A stretch of 64,000 nucleotides of DNA from Litoditis marina (Eukaryota; Nematoda; Chromadorea; Rhabditida; Rhabditidae), in the NCBI GenBank assembly GCA_964036275.1, contig OZ038434.1:37471279-37535278 (forward strand), read 5' to 3'. Made by a program: the position numbers and the translations under genes. Below, one piece after another: positions 1-11,479 of the stretch. The notes beneath the pieces are model-generated. The model was not told where the DNA came from. It did not search any database and saw only the letters and a program-made list of their open reading frames with translations. Position 1 is the stretch's first letter. The number at the start of each line of letters is the position of its first letter.

Positions 1-170
1 CTCTCTGAGGAATAGGATATCGCCCAGTATCGTGTGTAAAATACCACTGAACCACCGTAGATGCACTGGACAGTCGGTTTCTTGCCTGGCAAGAGCTGAC
101 TTGTCTTCTTTTGGCTAACTTTAACTTTTGGCTATAATTTAGCATGCGAACACACGATGCCGGCGCGAAA
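1..170 (+). repeat. 5' LTR, partial (cut by window start)
   Basis: Matches 4375-4544 base for base by eye. Contains a TATA-like GCTATAATTT at 131-140, which could be the promoter core. Ends in GGCGCGAAA directly before the primer-binding site, rather than in the usual CA. Confidence 0.75.
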
Positions 171-182
171 TGGTGCATCGGC
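171..182 (+). other. Primer-binding site complementary to tRNA-Gly 3' end
   Basis: TGGTGCATCGGC starts at the first base after the LTR. It is the reverse complement of CCA plus discriminator A plus the CCGATGC acceptor strand of metazoan tRNA-Gly(GCC). The match runs 12 bases and then stops (GAATGG follows, not the T-arm complement). Confidence 0.72.
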
Positions 183-2543
183 GAATGGATAATGTGAGAT
201 TCGAGTAAAATGCCTGTGATTTGTGTGAATCATTTAGTTCTGTGATGTGATCTTGAATTTTTGCCGATTTGGAAGAATTTTTGATGATTTGAGAGAACTT
301 TGACCAAATGCAAATAATCTGCGCCATTGCTAAAGTGAGGCGCGAAAAATGGTCGTTTGAAAATAAATAGCTCAAATTCGATTTTGACGCCACATTATCG
401 TTTTTGTTGTTGTTTTGTGATCTTCTGTGATTTTGTATTCTTCTCATGTTCCGATCTGTTGCAAAGGAACTGGTATACATGATGGAATGTTCCAGAGCTT
501 ATTCGTTGCGGAAATCCAGAGAAATTGAGCAGAATGGACTGGCTTTTTCGTTGGATGCAAATGGACAATTGCAATGGATATCAGAACAGGTGATTATTTC
601 GAATGTGATTCTTTTCGCTCAAGGGCGAGATAGTGAGTATGTTATTATCATCTTCTGTGTGGATATGTGCTGATTGTGGATTTGAGTGGATTTGATTTTG
701 CAGCAGAGAGGGAGCGCAAGTTATTTGTTTTTAGTGGATATTTAGCAAAGAAGGGAATTTTATATGACAGGAGGGAGTCAGAGTGCGAGGCGTTGTTTCA
801 TTTTCTGGTCATTCTAGTAATTTATTTTTGTGTGTCGGATCGCAATATTTTAAATTTGTGGGGCACCAAAATTAGTGAAGGACTGGCAAGTTCATGAGGA
901 ATGAACATGTTGACGCACCTAATCTGCTGGATTTAGGAGTGAAGTGACAGCAATGGGATACGGATTTCATCTTTGTTTCAGGTTTCATAGTTCCATATCG
1001 TTCGGATGATCGTAGCTCGTTGCTATTGAGCTAAGAAGATGCGTCGACGGCTATTGCTTCGTCTTTCAAGCACAAGAGAGGTGGCCACAAATGGTCGGGA
1101 TTCTACTGGAGTAAAAGGTAAGAGGAAATTTATTACTAGTGGCAGCTGGTGCGAAGCACTGTTGCAGTTGACTTTTTTTCCTTTTATTCTTTTTCTATTA
1201 GTATCGGTGAGTGAGTGAATAAAAGGAGTGCAAGTGAGTGAAATTTGCAAATGCGCAGCTAATTGAGGCGATAATGCATTTTTCAGGGATTGTATTTCTC
1301 AATTGTGGCTATTTGTACGAGTTGTTCGGTGAAGTATGATAGTTAGTTTTCTCTTGGACTGTGATGTGAGTTTTTTTCTTGGAATGTGATATGTGATGTG
1401 AATGTGAGCGCGATGTATAATTTCTAAGTTGAGTGCTCGGTATAGAGCAATTAAGTTGAGAAAGTACTATTTGTGTGATTTTTGTGAGAACCAAGTGCAA
1501 GTGTGCAATGAGTGATTACAATTTTGTAATCTTTGTGAGTACGTGTGAATGTATGTTGGATGGAATAAGAACGTATGAGAGATAGTGTACTTGAATTGAT
1601 TATATTTCGGTTGAATCTGTGACGATTAATTATCTTATTGCGCATATTTGATAGTTGATCTTTGATTCATTAGGTTATTTACGTTTGAAATAAGTTGATG
1701 GAGTTCCGTTTCTAAGTGTGGATGTGGACTGTGACTGTGAGAGTGATATGCTTGTGTTACTATAGTTTGTGGAAGTGTGATAGTACTCAGTGTGAGTTCG
1801 GGATGAACTAACTGATTTGTATTATTGTACGAACTTGACATTTTGTTGGACATGTGAGCGAGTGTCAGGTATCCTTGACTGACTGAGAGTTAGTTTTTGC
1901 ATGATATTTAATTTTCTAAGTCATCCATTTGCTTATGTATGGAGTATGGAGTATTAGTATATTTTCGCAATGGATGTGTGGCGAATATATAAATGTGATA
2001 GGGTAGTAATGGAGTGGTTAGTGAATAGAAACTTTCACTGACTACCAATTGTGAGCCTGGAACGAGGCAATCTGGTAACATCTGAGATTAATCGTTCATT
2101 GAATTTGTCGTACTGCTGTGGTATCTGGTACATGTAGCCTGCCAGATATGTTTTCTTTTGCTGTGCTTGTGTGACGTGTTCTACGTCGTATCTTGTACTT
2201 TACGCATGGAGGTTTGGAAACTTCATTGCGATGCTACAACCTGACGTTATCTAAGGCCTTGATACGTTTTCCTATAGACCAATTGGCGACTGATTGGAGT
2301 TTCTTCGGGAGTGAAATATTTTTTCACAGGTCGTGCCCTATTATTGATTTGTATGTGTTCATTGTGAGGAAGCTAGCTATTCTTTTACTGTGTGTGCAAG
2401 TGAGTGAGTGATACTACTAATCAACAGCGACTAATTTTTACTAAAAATGTGGTCAAGCATTGTTAATAGAGTGAGGTTCCTCTAGATGTTTGATCATGTA
2501 GCGTTGTTAAAAGGATGAGGGTCTCCTAGACGCGAAATTATTA

Positions 2544-2728
2544 TAGCACTTTAAGGGAGTGAGGTTCCTCCTTGTGCCCATGGAATGTTGTAGCACTGGA
2601 ACAGAGTGAGGGTTGTCCTCTGTGTGCCCATGGTTTATCGTAGCACTTTAAGGGAGTGACGGTTCCTCCTTGTGCCCATGGCATTTTGTAGCACTGGAAC
2701 AGAGTGAGGGTCCTCTGTGTGCCCATGG
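2544..2728 (+). repeat. Alternating tandem repeat inside the LTR element
   Basis: Four units of about 46-50 bp, each starting TAGCACT and ending GTGCCCATGG, alternate in an A-B-A-B pattern. A units carry TTTAAGGGAGTGA and B units carry GGAACAGAGTGAG. No coding role seen. Confidence 0.75.
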
Positions 2729-4351
2729 TACTAACTTTTTTTGTCAAGTCACCAAATTTTTATGTGTAGTATGTATGTTTGGTGATGAATTGGAAATGGA
2801 GTGAGGGTACCTCCAAAAGTGATCATTTGATACTCGGTATAGTAGCATCAATGTAGTTACGCGACCTCTGTATGCTAATTGTGATCAAAATATAGTGAAG
2901 TAAGATTGAAAGAAAGTGTTGTTAGTGTGGGTGTAGCCTCATAGTAATTTTTTGGATTTTTAGTTGGGATATGTAGAAGTGTGAGCTCACGTCATCTGGA
3001 ATCAAGTAGTCTGTTGCTACTTTTGGAAATTGACGGACTTTGTAGTGAGAATGTGTGTGATTGAGAGAAAGAAGAGAGTTATCTAAGAATGTGTCATCAT
3101 GGTAATATGGAAGTGAAAAGGTAGAAAACGAACTGCCGCTGACTGTTTTTTTGCGAAGGCGGTGGTTTCTATCTAGTGACGCTAACGTTATCGAGGAAGG
3201 ATGCTAATAGTGAGGGAAGTGCGGATGTAGTGTTTACTCAAAATAGGACCAGTTGATACCTCGCGATCGGAAATATGTCATTCTTGAATTGAAGTTGTGA
3301 GTGAAGAGTAAAATTGGAAGGCTAATGTTTTTTTGCCATTGAAAGGTTAGAAAGTGATTAATGTTGCCGCCAACTGTGCTAAGCAAAATAGAAATGGTGT
3401 ATGCGCAGGAATTCGAATGATATCGGTCGAATTTGAACGGTACTTGGTACTTCTTTCTGTTTTTTGTGAAGTGAGTGAGTGAGAAAGTGCAAGGGAAAGT
3501 TATTTCGTAACGATAAATGATCCGATGTCGTTGTGAGTGAAAACTAGTATATTCTTAGTATATTTTGTGAACGTGAGTTGAAGGATGGGTAATTTTGGAA
3601 ATTATTTGGAGCGACAAAGTGATTGAATGAAGGGTTCATGTAATCACATCATTCAGAGTGACTTGAAGTGCATACGGACAGCTCGACTGTGTACTTGCTG
3701 GGACATCTTTCATCTTCGGTCGTCTTCGTGGGGAGGCTGCTCGACGTTTTCAAACCGCCTCGCAGGCCGATTTCTACTCTTCATGATCAAGTATAGTCTT
3801 TAACAACTTAGTTACTTAGTCATGCTTTCATTGGTAGATCTGTTGTTGTTTGTTTGACTCTAGCTCTAACTTGTTATGGTTTTTCTTGTGTTTTTGGGGA
3901 GTGTCGCGGAGGCGACTCGTTTCATTTTGTGATTGTGTCAGCAACGCGCGCTGGCGCAAACTGAGTGCGCTTTCTCTTGACGCACGTCTAATTTGGCTGC
4001 GTATCAACGAGTTTTGGCTGCGTATCTTTTCTTTTTATGTCGATGTGATTGGCCTAAAATCTTTAGGTTGATACCTTTTCTGTCATGTGAGGATGTGAAA
4101 GTGAATTGTGAGGGAATAATGGAAATGTGATTGTGAACAGTGATAACATTTCGAACTGCAGTAGCAACACGCTTCCCGTGAGATACTGAGATTAACTGGT
4201 AATCTTATGTGGTATTAATAAGTGATGTATTTAGCATAGTAATTATTGTAATGTTCATAGACAATATAGTATATGAATTCTATGTAATTATGTGTTCTGT
4301 TCTATATGATTCACACAAAGGCAAAGGTTGAAAAGGTGCTATGAGAGCAAG

Positions 4352-4544
4352 GTTGATACTTGTATGTTATATTTCTCTCTGAGGAATAGGATATCGCCCA
4401 GTATCGTGTGTAAAATACCACTGAACCACCGTAGATGCACTGGACAGTCGGTTTCTTGCCTGGCAAGAGCTGACTTGTCTTCTTTTGGCTAACTTTAACT
4501 TTTGGCTATAATTTAGCATGCGAACACACGATGCCGGCGCGAAA
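4352..4544 (+). repeat. 3' LTR
   Basis: 4375-4544 equals 1-170. The true left end may lie a little upstream: TGATACTTG near 4354 follows a modest purine run (GAGAGCAAGG), but that extension cannot be checked because the left copy is cut. The right boundary is clear, since the sequence diverges after GGCGCGAAA. Confidence 0.72.
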
Positions 4545-4701
4545 CTGCCCTCAATGCGCGCTCGTTTCTCTGCGTCTCATTGCTCTAATCGCCAATACTA
4601 GATACGGCGCAGTCAGGGGGGTATGGAAGGAAACATTAGTATCGCGCGAGTGGTTCAGTAATAACCTCTCTTGCTGGAACATGTACAATATTTGGAAAAG
4701 T

Positions 4702-4799
4702 GAAAAAATGTGCCCAAAAAATTGTAGTATGAAAAATTGGGCCCAAAAAATTGAAGTGTGAAAAATTGTGCCCAAAAAATTGAAGTGTGAAAAATTGTG
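4702..4799 (+). repeat. 29-bp tandem repeat
   Basis: About three copies of a unit reading GCCCAAAAAATTGAAGTGTG then AAAAATTGT. A partly complementary ACACAATTTTTTGAG follows at once, so the 3' side can fold back. Reading frames across it are low-complexity artefacts. Confidence 0.75.
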
Positions 4800-6040
4800 A
4801 CACAATTTTTTGAGAGATTTGTGAAAACTGCAATTTTTTGTGACACACTTTTTTCAATTTCCTGAATCGGGACACAGCGATTCGATCGTTTGGTTTTTAG
4901 TTTAAACTTCAAATAAATGGGGACTACCCGATGTCCAATCAGAAATAATTTTAAAAAAGTGATAACTCTTCGATGGTTAAAAGTCTCATCCTAAAAATTT
5001 CATGAAATCACTAGGATTTCCTGATTTCCGAAACCATTTAGATTGGAGCGTCTTATATATACTTGTTGATTAGCTGACTTGCAATGAAGTTTCCTTTTAT
5101 ACATGTATTTTTTGTAAAAGGTAATTAAAAGGAAATGATAAAGAAATGGTGTTATGACTCTGGAACAAACTTATTGAATGCAATTCAACATCCGTATGCT
5201 ACGAGCAGAAGGACCTAAACGATGGTAACATTCTTTTGTGACAACCGTTCTAAAAAGGGCATCTTCCACCAATCCCAATAACCATCGTCGCATTAGTTTG
5301 ACATCGATATTTGCACAAAATTCTGCACAACACTGTTGAATAGTGCTATAAAGTCAACGGACCGATTTGAGAGAAGACGAGTAACGGTTGTTCAGATTGT
5401 TGTGGCGACAACGCTCAAAACTCCAGTCAAATCGAAAGCCCTAGATCATAAAAAAATTATTCGAACTGGTTGGAATCAAAACTTGCATAGCTCGAGCTTG
5501 ATGTTCGTGTGTGTTCGACTTCAAGTAACCCCAGAAATTTGGCGAAAACTCGAATGTTTTGAATTAAAAGTTGATTCGTAGCAAAGGAGTTCAAACTTGT
5601 AAATTCGGGTGACTCTGCGTAGATTGAAAAAGTTTCATGTATTAATTGAACAGCTGCAATGTGAAAGAATTTCTTTTAAAAAATCTTTGTAATGTTTCGT
5701 AATGTACAAACAAGTGTTGTCATGATCATCGATTGTTGGTAGTAAGTTGGTTGGCCCTGCAAAACATAAGTATTGATTATAATCAATTTTTTCATTCACG
5801 CAATGAAAGTTGATGTTACCGATGGCCTAATTGAATTTGTAAATGATTAAGAATCATTCAAAACTAATTTTTGTTCGCGAGTATCTCTGTTCTAGTTAGG
5901 AGGTTTGAATCTGTTAGTTCGACGTAACTGCCACTGGATCCTGTTTTATAGTCGTCGCCAACGGAAAGGCGGGAGGGTACTGTATATCTCGGTTCCTGCT
6001 GTGTATGCATACATGTATTCGATTCCGAAGCTCGCCGGTT
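4800..6040. other. Intergenic stretch, nothing recognised
   Basis: AT-rich sequence without a frame longer than about 80 codons, no splice-phased exons and no repeat shared with the rest of the window that I could see. Confidence 0.4.
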
Positions 6041-6042
6041 AT

Positions 6043-6108
6043 GTGCTGCAATAGCGCAGTGGTTTGCGCCCTGCTACAAAACTTTTGCTCGCAAGTTCGA
6101 TTTCGACA
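6043..6108 (+). repeat. tRNA-derived element (degenerate)
   Basis: Contains an A-box-like TAGCGCAGTGG and a B-box-like AAGTTCGATTTCG at tRNA spacing, with a GCGC D-stem. The acceptor and anticodon stems do not close properly, so this is a tRNA-derived SINE head or pseudo-tRNA rather than a tRNA gene. It shares the A-box region with the minus-strand elements near 10.7, 14.8 and 24.4 kb. Confidence 0.55.
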
Positions 6109-6149
6109 ATAAAGAAAAATCTATAAATTTGGCATTCACTATAGTAGGA

Positions 6150-6590
6150 GTGGGAAAGACTACTTGTTAGGCGATTAGGCGCGATTACGTCAAATCAGCT
6201 ACATACGGTGTACCCTGACCTATACCTTCATGTTTGTACTTTAATCAGTTATATCCCGTAGATTCCCGGTCAAAAATTGTGAATTACGGCGAGACCGACC
6301 CACAACAGAGTCTTAACAATCAAAGAGACCATTTCATTTTCTTTCCAGTTTCTCTTTACAAACATACATGTATAAAATGAAATTCCATTGCGAGAATTAC
6401 AAACACATCAGATCAACAAGGAATTATGCGGTTCCCGGCATTCTGCAAAACTGGATAACGACGAGGTACAGACTTCACAGCTCCGAGCAGTTCCAGAGGA
6501 ACCCCCTGTCTTTCTGGCAGACGGTACAGAGGCATCTGGGGATACTGGAGTTGAAGATGTCGTCTGAAAATCGGTGAAATGATAATTTGT
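6150..6590 (-). repeat. Dispersed repeat carrying an Argonaute PAZ-like exon, copy 1
   Basis: In reverse complement this stretch matches 30770-31772 of the window once the foldback insertion there is removed. Shared landmarks are the exon, the stop codon, and about 250 bases beyond it including GTGAATTACGGCGAGACCGAC. Downstream of the exon acceptor (above 6590) the sequence switches to receptor intron sequence. Confidence 0.65.
6413..6563 (-). pseudogene. Argonaute PAZ-domain-like terminal exon, fragment 1
   Basis: The minus-strand exon runs from a TTTTCAG acceptor to a TGA. In the frame matching the copy at 30788-30938 it reads LQYPQMPLYRLPERQG, then VPLELLGAVKSVPRRYP, and ends NRIIPC. The pattern hydrophobic-x-YP-x-x-PL followed by P-hydrophobic-ELL is the end of a PAZ domain, the part of Argonaute proteins that holds the 3' end of a small RNA. 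Both copies are 151 nt long and end at the same place, so the early stop belongs to the repeat. No upstream PAZ exon is found here and no PIWI domain follows, so it is a fragment. PAZ identity rests on motif recall. Confidence 0.5.
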
Positions 6591-6822
6591 ATTAGTTTTT
6601 GTCCAGATTACACCAACGAAATTTGGAGGAAATCCAAAAACGCCAACATACCAAACTTCCAGACCAAACATTCGAAATCCCTTCAAGTGTGTGCTTTCCG
6701 CTCCCTCGTTCAGTGAGATGCTTTCGAGTCAATCTCGGGATGGTTACTCTATACTCGAGCGCCTTTTCAGGCATTTTCTTTTAGGTTAGACCAATCTTTC
6801 TGAACGTTTCAAGCGGACTCAC

Positions 6823-8268
6823 CGTAACCAATAAGTAGGACAGCATAACAATTGTCAGAAACAGGATTACTCTCCAAACGGTGACTTTTCCACCCTCTAT
6901 AACCAGTAGACGATGATAGAACGAAATGGCAGTCGTCATAACGTTGTTGGTTGCCAGACCCAGCAGAACGACAACACTGAAATATAAGAATATATTTGTT
7001 TTTCATTGAATATGGAAATAGATTTGGATTTGGACACCAGAACAACCCGAACAAAACCAAAAACGGTTAGCCAAGTGAAGAGAGTGTGGAGGAGACTATA
7101 TCAACATTTTACCTCGGACACAAGAGAACGAATAGAACCAGCTGAAGGAGAACAGAAACAATTTGGTAGTCGAGTATGACATCGAATTCGGGATAAAATA
7201 GAGAACAGCAGAACAATCGCAATTGAGGTCAGTACGTCGGTGGTATTCACATGTCATAACCACAAGTACACCATTGGACGACCACGGGTGTAGTGAAATA
7301 TATCATGTTAAAGAAGTATAGTTATGTATGAGTTACAGTTCTCACAACTGTCCGTTTTTTTTCATTTTTCGCTACTATTTGTTTACTTTGTTACGCTAAA
7401 ATCAGGTCAAACTATAAGATCTTCAACTATACCAAAGTTTTCCTGTATGATTAAATGACTCAATTTCAATTTAGCATCATAAGTTACATTTCATAGAACA
7501 TGAACGAGCCAAACGTTACCTTCATGGAACTTGGTCCTTTTCTGGCATTGGAGCACTCTCAGAAAGTACTCTTCGTTGAAAACCTCTGCGATCTCCTTGT
7601 GAAGTGTTGTTGAGGTTTCAAGGTAGATATGATGGTGAGGTAGGCCAATCGAACCAGAATGAAGAGGTGTCTGGACGAAAACTGGTGTCTCGCTCAGATG
7701 TATCAATGTACAGTAGCACTCTTCGTGAACGGTATTCGTTTCTTCTCCATTATGTTATGTGACTTTGACCGTGAGAAGTTGTCTTAAATCTTCTCATTCA
7801 ACCGTTCCGAGAAGCAAGGAATCAATTCAGAGACCGTTGTCACCATTTCGTTCTGAAATCAGTTGGAATGGGGATTGACATGGATTGACAGTTGTAGTTT
7901 GCACTCGATACATAATTCCATCTTCGAACGAAATACGCAGGAGCAAACTACAAACACAGCAGGATGTACTTGAGTTCAATTGTGTTAACTGAACACAGGA
8001 GAAAGATGTGTCCTATGAAATACACGGTCGCTTCGCTATGATATAACAGGTTTGTAGTTTGATCGCGATACGCTGATCACAACCGAGATTCGGTCAACGA
8101 TTGCTAACTTTGTTTTCTAGATAAAACAACGTGTTTTTGAAAACAATTGAGATGTGTTTTGGAGAAATATGGAGCAAACTAACCTGATAGTTTGAACATA
8201 AATATTGTAGAAGTAAGTACGTGGTACTTTCCAGAGATGTCTGATCCGGTAATGAGAATTATAGAGGG
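6823..8268 (-). pseudogene. Broken serpentine chemoreceptor copy (E1b, E2, E4 pieces)
   Basis: Four minus-strand pieces match the receptor exon set. E1b is 8184-8268 (85 nt, TTTAG acceptor, hydrophobic). A hydrophilic piece lies near 7520-7737 (donor GAAG/GTAACG). E2 is 7113-7306, ending in the LVLFVLLCPR-type segment. E4 is 6823-6976 (154 nt, open, with ATNNVMTTAISFYHRLLVI). E2 is inactive in two ways: its acceptor reads TTTAAC where sister copies have TTTCAG, and the first half is out of frame with the conserved end. No E3 or E5-E8 is seen nearby. The same piece order recurs at 50035-51685. Confidence 0.6.
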
Positions 8269-8352
8269 CTAAAGGTGACACCAAGATGCCACGCCCATGA
8301 GTTAATTGGGGTTTCTGTTTTGAGCAGCACACCTGGGTAATAATATTGAAAA
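8175..8352 (-). other. Conserved 5' module of the receptor repeats, copy 1
   Basis: Block shared with 11790, 20918, 49953 and 57312. It reads, on the minus strand, ATTACCCAG/GTGTGCTGC, a 75-nt stretch ending CACCTTTAG, then exon E1b. Only this copy has the TTTAG acceptor; the other four read TTTGA at that point. It is either a split first exon with a small intron or a promoter (a CTATATAA-type TATA is present in several copies). Confidence 0.5.
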
Positions 8353-8492
8353 AGCAATGGGACCAATAGGTAATTGGATGAGAAATTGGATTGGATTCAA
8401 TGGATAAATGCACTCAATTATGCCCTAGAAGTAAAGATAGAAATCAACTTATTATTTTCCGTGTGTCAAAACTTGAAATACAAATATACTGT

Positions 8493-8525
8493 TAGTTAGT
8501 TAGTTAGTTAGTTGGTTAGTTGGTT
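8493..8525 (+). repeat. GTTA/GTTG microsatellite
   Basis: Uninterrupted GTTAGTTAGTTAG run changing to GTTGGTTAGTTGG, directly before a CACGTG MITE. Confidence 0.85.
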
Positions 8526-8645
8526 GCACAGTCACGTGAAACATGTTACACACAGCAGAACTCAGAAACGTGCAATGACAAAGTGCACGATACCTCATTA
8601 GAATGCTTACTTACGTGACTATTCAATCGACATTTAGTATATAAT
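8518..8645 (+). mobile_element. CACGTG-ended MITE (family A)
   Basis: About 128 bp with imperfect inverted ends carrying AGTCACGTGAAA and TACGTGACTATTC, and a shared core CAGAACTCAGAAACGTGCAA. At least ten related copies lie in this window. Ends in TA-rich sequence, consistent with a Tc1/mariner-like TA target. Confidence 0.65.
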
Positions 8646-8769
8646 GTCGAATTCAGAAATCTGCTCAAACTAAAACACGGCTTTGGCTTCTGAAAACTTA
8701 TCAAAAACTGAGAATCTGAAATTTGGGTCAAAATTCACAGGTTGTGTTTATTGGACCTAGAGAAGCTTA

Positions 8770-9540
8770 AGTTTATAGTTCAAAAGATATAAAAATATAT
8801 TAAAGTTAAACTTTCGTATTCCGGATGTTTTTGGATAGTGGGATATGAAGCATTGAGGACCCTTATTTTTTTTACAGACATATAGCGTTTTAGAGTATCG
8901 TCATGGATTGGTGACATTTTCCCTTATGAAGTGGTCCACGTAAGTGGGGGTGAGTTTTACGGTGAGGGTCCCAGATCCTATATCTCGGCTCAACGTGGTT
9001 CGATTCCCGGAAACTCTTTTTCAGGTGTTCATCAACTCAGTTGATGGCGGTTTGCAGAAAATTGAGTTGGTAGGTCGAAACTGAAAACGTTATTGCTCGT
9101 GGTGATTTTATTTTTTTCTTATTTTAGCGATAAAAATCGTTAAAATGATGTTCAGATGTGAACGTTTCCGGAACACTATTTTTCTATCGAGATTTATCCA
9201 GAAATCGGTTTTCGATTCGTGAAATTCGGTTGAGGGCAGACTTATGGCCGAAGTTTCAAAATTTTGCATAACGCATAACGATTTTCAGAACTTTCCGGGA
9301 AAAGGGTGGTAATCCTGGTTTAAACGAAGATACTCAGCTGAAACTTGCTCGAGGAGTGAAATAGGTATTTCTGACTATTCTGTAAATGATTCGGCCAGAA
9401 ATGCTTATAACTGGCCAACTTTTTCAATGTCGCTAAAAAACGACAAAATCAAATCGACATTTTGGCCGGTTGGTTTTATAAACGCAAAATCGAAAAGTTC
9501 ATTTTGGGTGTACGTGGTTTGTTTTTGAGCTTGGATGTTT
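8770..9540 (+). repeat. Long direct repeat shared with 18775-19505
   Basis: Shares TTCATCAACTCAGTTGATGG, TTCAGATGTGAACGTTTCCG, AAATTCGGTTGAGGGCAGAC and a stretch around GGCCAACTTTTTCAATGTCG with the 18.8-19.5 kb region. The inverted block at 57.2-59.1 kb matches the latter part. No coding frame stands out, and frames within are not conserved between copies. Confidence 0.65.
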
Positions 9541-10026
9541 GAAAGGAAACCTATCTGAAATAAACATAACCTGCGAAGTTTTGAAGCAAATTTGTGTTGG
9601 AGATAGATTGAGGTGGTTTGGCAGTTGTTACCCCTTTTTTGGACGGAACGACGTGAAAAAATACGGAAAGTTGGTATTTGTTTACGGAACTCGCAACAGC
9701 AGCGTGACTTGGCGATCCATATCAGCTTTCTATTGGTTCTATTGTGTCCGAGGTAAATTGTTGATATTCAGAGGCGAATAGATGCAATACAATAATTCCA
9801 GCTTGTTCTCATAAGAGACAGGAAATTTTACAGAGTTAATAGTTAAGAGTAACTTTTTCTTATTATACTAATTCATTACGCATAACACTTTGTCTCATAT
9901 TTCCTTATATTTATAGTATAGTCTCCTCCACACATTCTCGCCACTTGACTAACCGTTTCTGTTTTTCGCTCGGGTTGTTTTGGATTGTCTCTCTATGATT
10001 TAAATAACGAAATATTAATGTTTCAG

Positions 10027-10168
10027 TTTCGCTATTCTGGTGTTTCTAGCGACCAACAACGTTATGACGACTGTCATTCCGTTCTATCATCGTCTACTGG
10101 TTATAATGGGCAAAAAAGTCACTTTTTGAGAGTTATCATGTTTCTGGCTGTCCTCCTTATTGGTTACG
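10027..10168 (+). pseudogene. Receptor exon E4 copy with in-frame stop
   Basis: TTTCAG acceptor, then a frame reading FAILVFLATNNVMTTAIPFY and on to HRLLVIMGKKVTF, then TGA at 10127-10129. Open sister copies have TGG (Trp) there. The exon is 142 nt, against 154 nt in the intact genes. The copies at 14204-14345 and 23738-23879 carry the same stop. Genes 34487-41381 and 45185-49215 show what the open exon looks like. Confidence 0.65.
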
Positions 10169-10180
10169 GTATGTCCCGTT

Positions 10181-10183
<3 letters not shown>

Positions 10184-10258
<75 letters not shown>

Positions 10259-10285
10259 GAGAGTGAGAGAGAGTGTGAGAAAGAG
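10184..10285 (+). repeat. (GA)n microsatellite
   Basis: A long GAGAGA run with a few GTGA interruptions starts about 15 bases after the E4 donor. The same tract sits at the same place in the 14.3 and 23.9 kb copies, at different lengths. Confidence 0.9.
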
Positions 10286-10686
10286 GGAAAACACCGCACT
10301 CATTTTGAAGATATAACCCTAGCAAATTCATTCTAGGTTTTTGCACAGTTTGAATTTCTCTTGTTAGCAAATAAAGAGCACGAGTTAACACGAATGAATA
10401 GTATGATTTTTCACCATCTCCAATCAATACTTATGTTTTCCAGGGCCAACCAACTCTCTTCCAAGCCAGTGACAGCTTCTTCAACACCAACAATCATTGA
10501 TCACAACTATTGTTTGTATATAACGAATAAAAAAAAATCAGCCAATAAACTTTCCATGTTTTTGCTTGTGGTTTCTGACCAAACAAACTTAACGAATAGA
10601 TGCACTTGAAAAACTTTTCGTAAAGGGTTTATCAATGCCAATGCAATAACTCCTGGTATAGTAGCTGTCAAAATTTATAAGTTTAT

Positions 10687-10757
10687 GTGTCTGGCCGGAA
10701 TCGAACCTGCGGGCAGAATATTCGCAACTGAGCGCTAACCACTGCGCTATAAGAGCA
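10687..10757 (-). repeat. tRNA-derived element (degenerate), copy 1 of 3
   Basis: The minus strand reads GTGCTCTTATAGCGCAGTGG, with D-stem GCGC/GCGC, and later GCAGGTTCGATTCCGGC as the T-arm. A-box and B-box are good, but the anticodon stem closes for only three pairs, base 33 is not T, and the acceptor stem pairs poorly. It resembles a SINE head. Copies at 14805-14876 and 24407-24478 lie in the same context. Confidence 0.6.
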
Positions 10758-10792
10758 CATACCAGCGGAAAGTGAGATATACAGTACTCTGT

Positions 10793-11085
10793 CATCTGTC
10801 ATCTGGCCTTCTGAGTTCCAGAATACGTCATATTTAGACAAAGTTTCATCGTTAATATACCATTTTTAAGATATTTGCACCATTTGAAAATATATCTGAG
10901 GTCAACTTTGCACTTTTCAAAAATGACGTCATCTGGTCGTCAGAATCCCAGAATACGTCACTCTTAGATTGAGTTTCACCGTTAGTTGACCCTTTCTAAG
11001 ATATTACCATCATTTGAAAATATATGTGACGTCAACTTTGCACTTTTCAAAAATGACGTCATCTGGTCTCCAGAATCCTGAAGGA
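10793..11085 (+). repeat. 129-bp satellite with TGACGTCA motifs
   Basis: Just over two units, each starting ATGACGTCATCTGG and containing AACTTTGCACTTTTCAAAAA. The unit step is 129 bp (10923 to 11052). About 3.5 units in the opposite orientation lie at 39890-40350. Confidence 0.75.
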
Positions 11086-11479
11086 CGTCAGAATACAATA
11101 CTTCATATTCAAACAAATTGCACGTTGGCATCATATTTCAATTTTGAAGCAAATCGGTAATTGTTTCTCTACGTTACAGTACAGTTTGAGTTATCGACCG
11201 GACAGAGAGAGTGAGAGAGCGTGCTGAATGGAGAGACGCAGACACTTTTCGAAAAATGTCTATAACTTTGATTAAAACAATTTTTTTTGCAAATTTTTTT
11301 TGGTCCGCCAGGGTTTGAGTAGGTATCACATGTCTTCCACAATTTTCAACAAAATCGATTCGGTAGAAACCCTTAAACTGGGAATTTTCCCTTGTCACCG
11401 ATTTCGATAAAATTTGGGGCACACTTTGCAAATATGCTGTAGAAACTTCCCCAATTTGTAAAAGTTCTGTTTTGCAAAT

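Larger units (their letters stand above)
1..4544 (+). mobile_element. LTR retroelement without recognisable gag-pol (BEL/Pao-like primer site)
   Basis: Bases 1-170 recur without a visible difference at 4375-4544, as direct repeats around a 4.2 kb interior. A tRNA-Gly-type primer-binding site follows the left repeat directly, which is the arrangement of an LTR retrotransposon. The left repeat is cut by the window edge. The interior is rich in GTGAG and TGTGA words and has no long reading frame; all frames are under about 80 codons and none looks like Gag, protease, RT or integrase. It therefore looks like a non-autonomous element that would need proteins from elsewhere. Identical repeats suggest a recent insertion. 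tRNA-Gly priming is known for BEL/Pao elements, but the class is an inference. Confidence 0.72.

Noticed and set aside
10087..10427. Serine/leucine-rich minus-strand frames (SLSLSL)
   Set aside because: Translation of the (GA)n microsatellite.
10687..10757. A tRNA gene on the minus strand
   Set aside because: A and B boxes are good, but the anticodon stem closes for only three pairs, position 33 is not T and the acceptor stem is badly paired; the same holds for the two sister copies.
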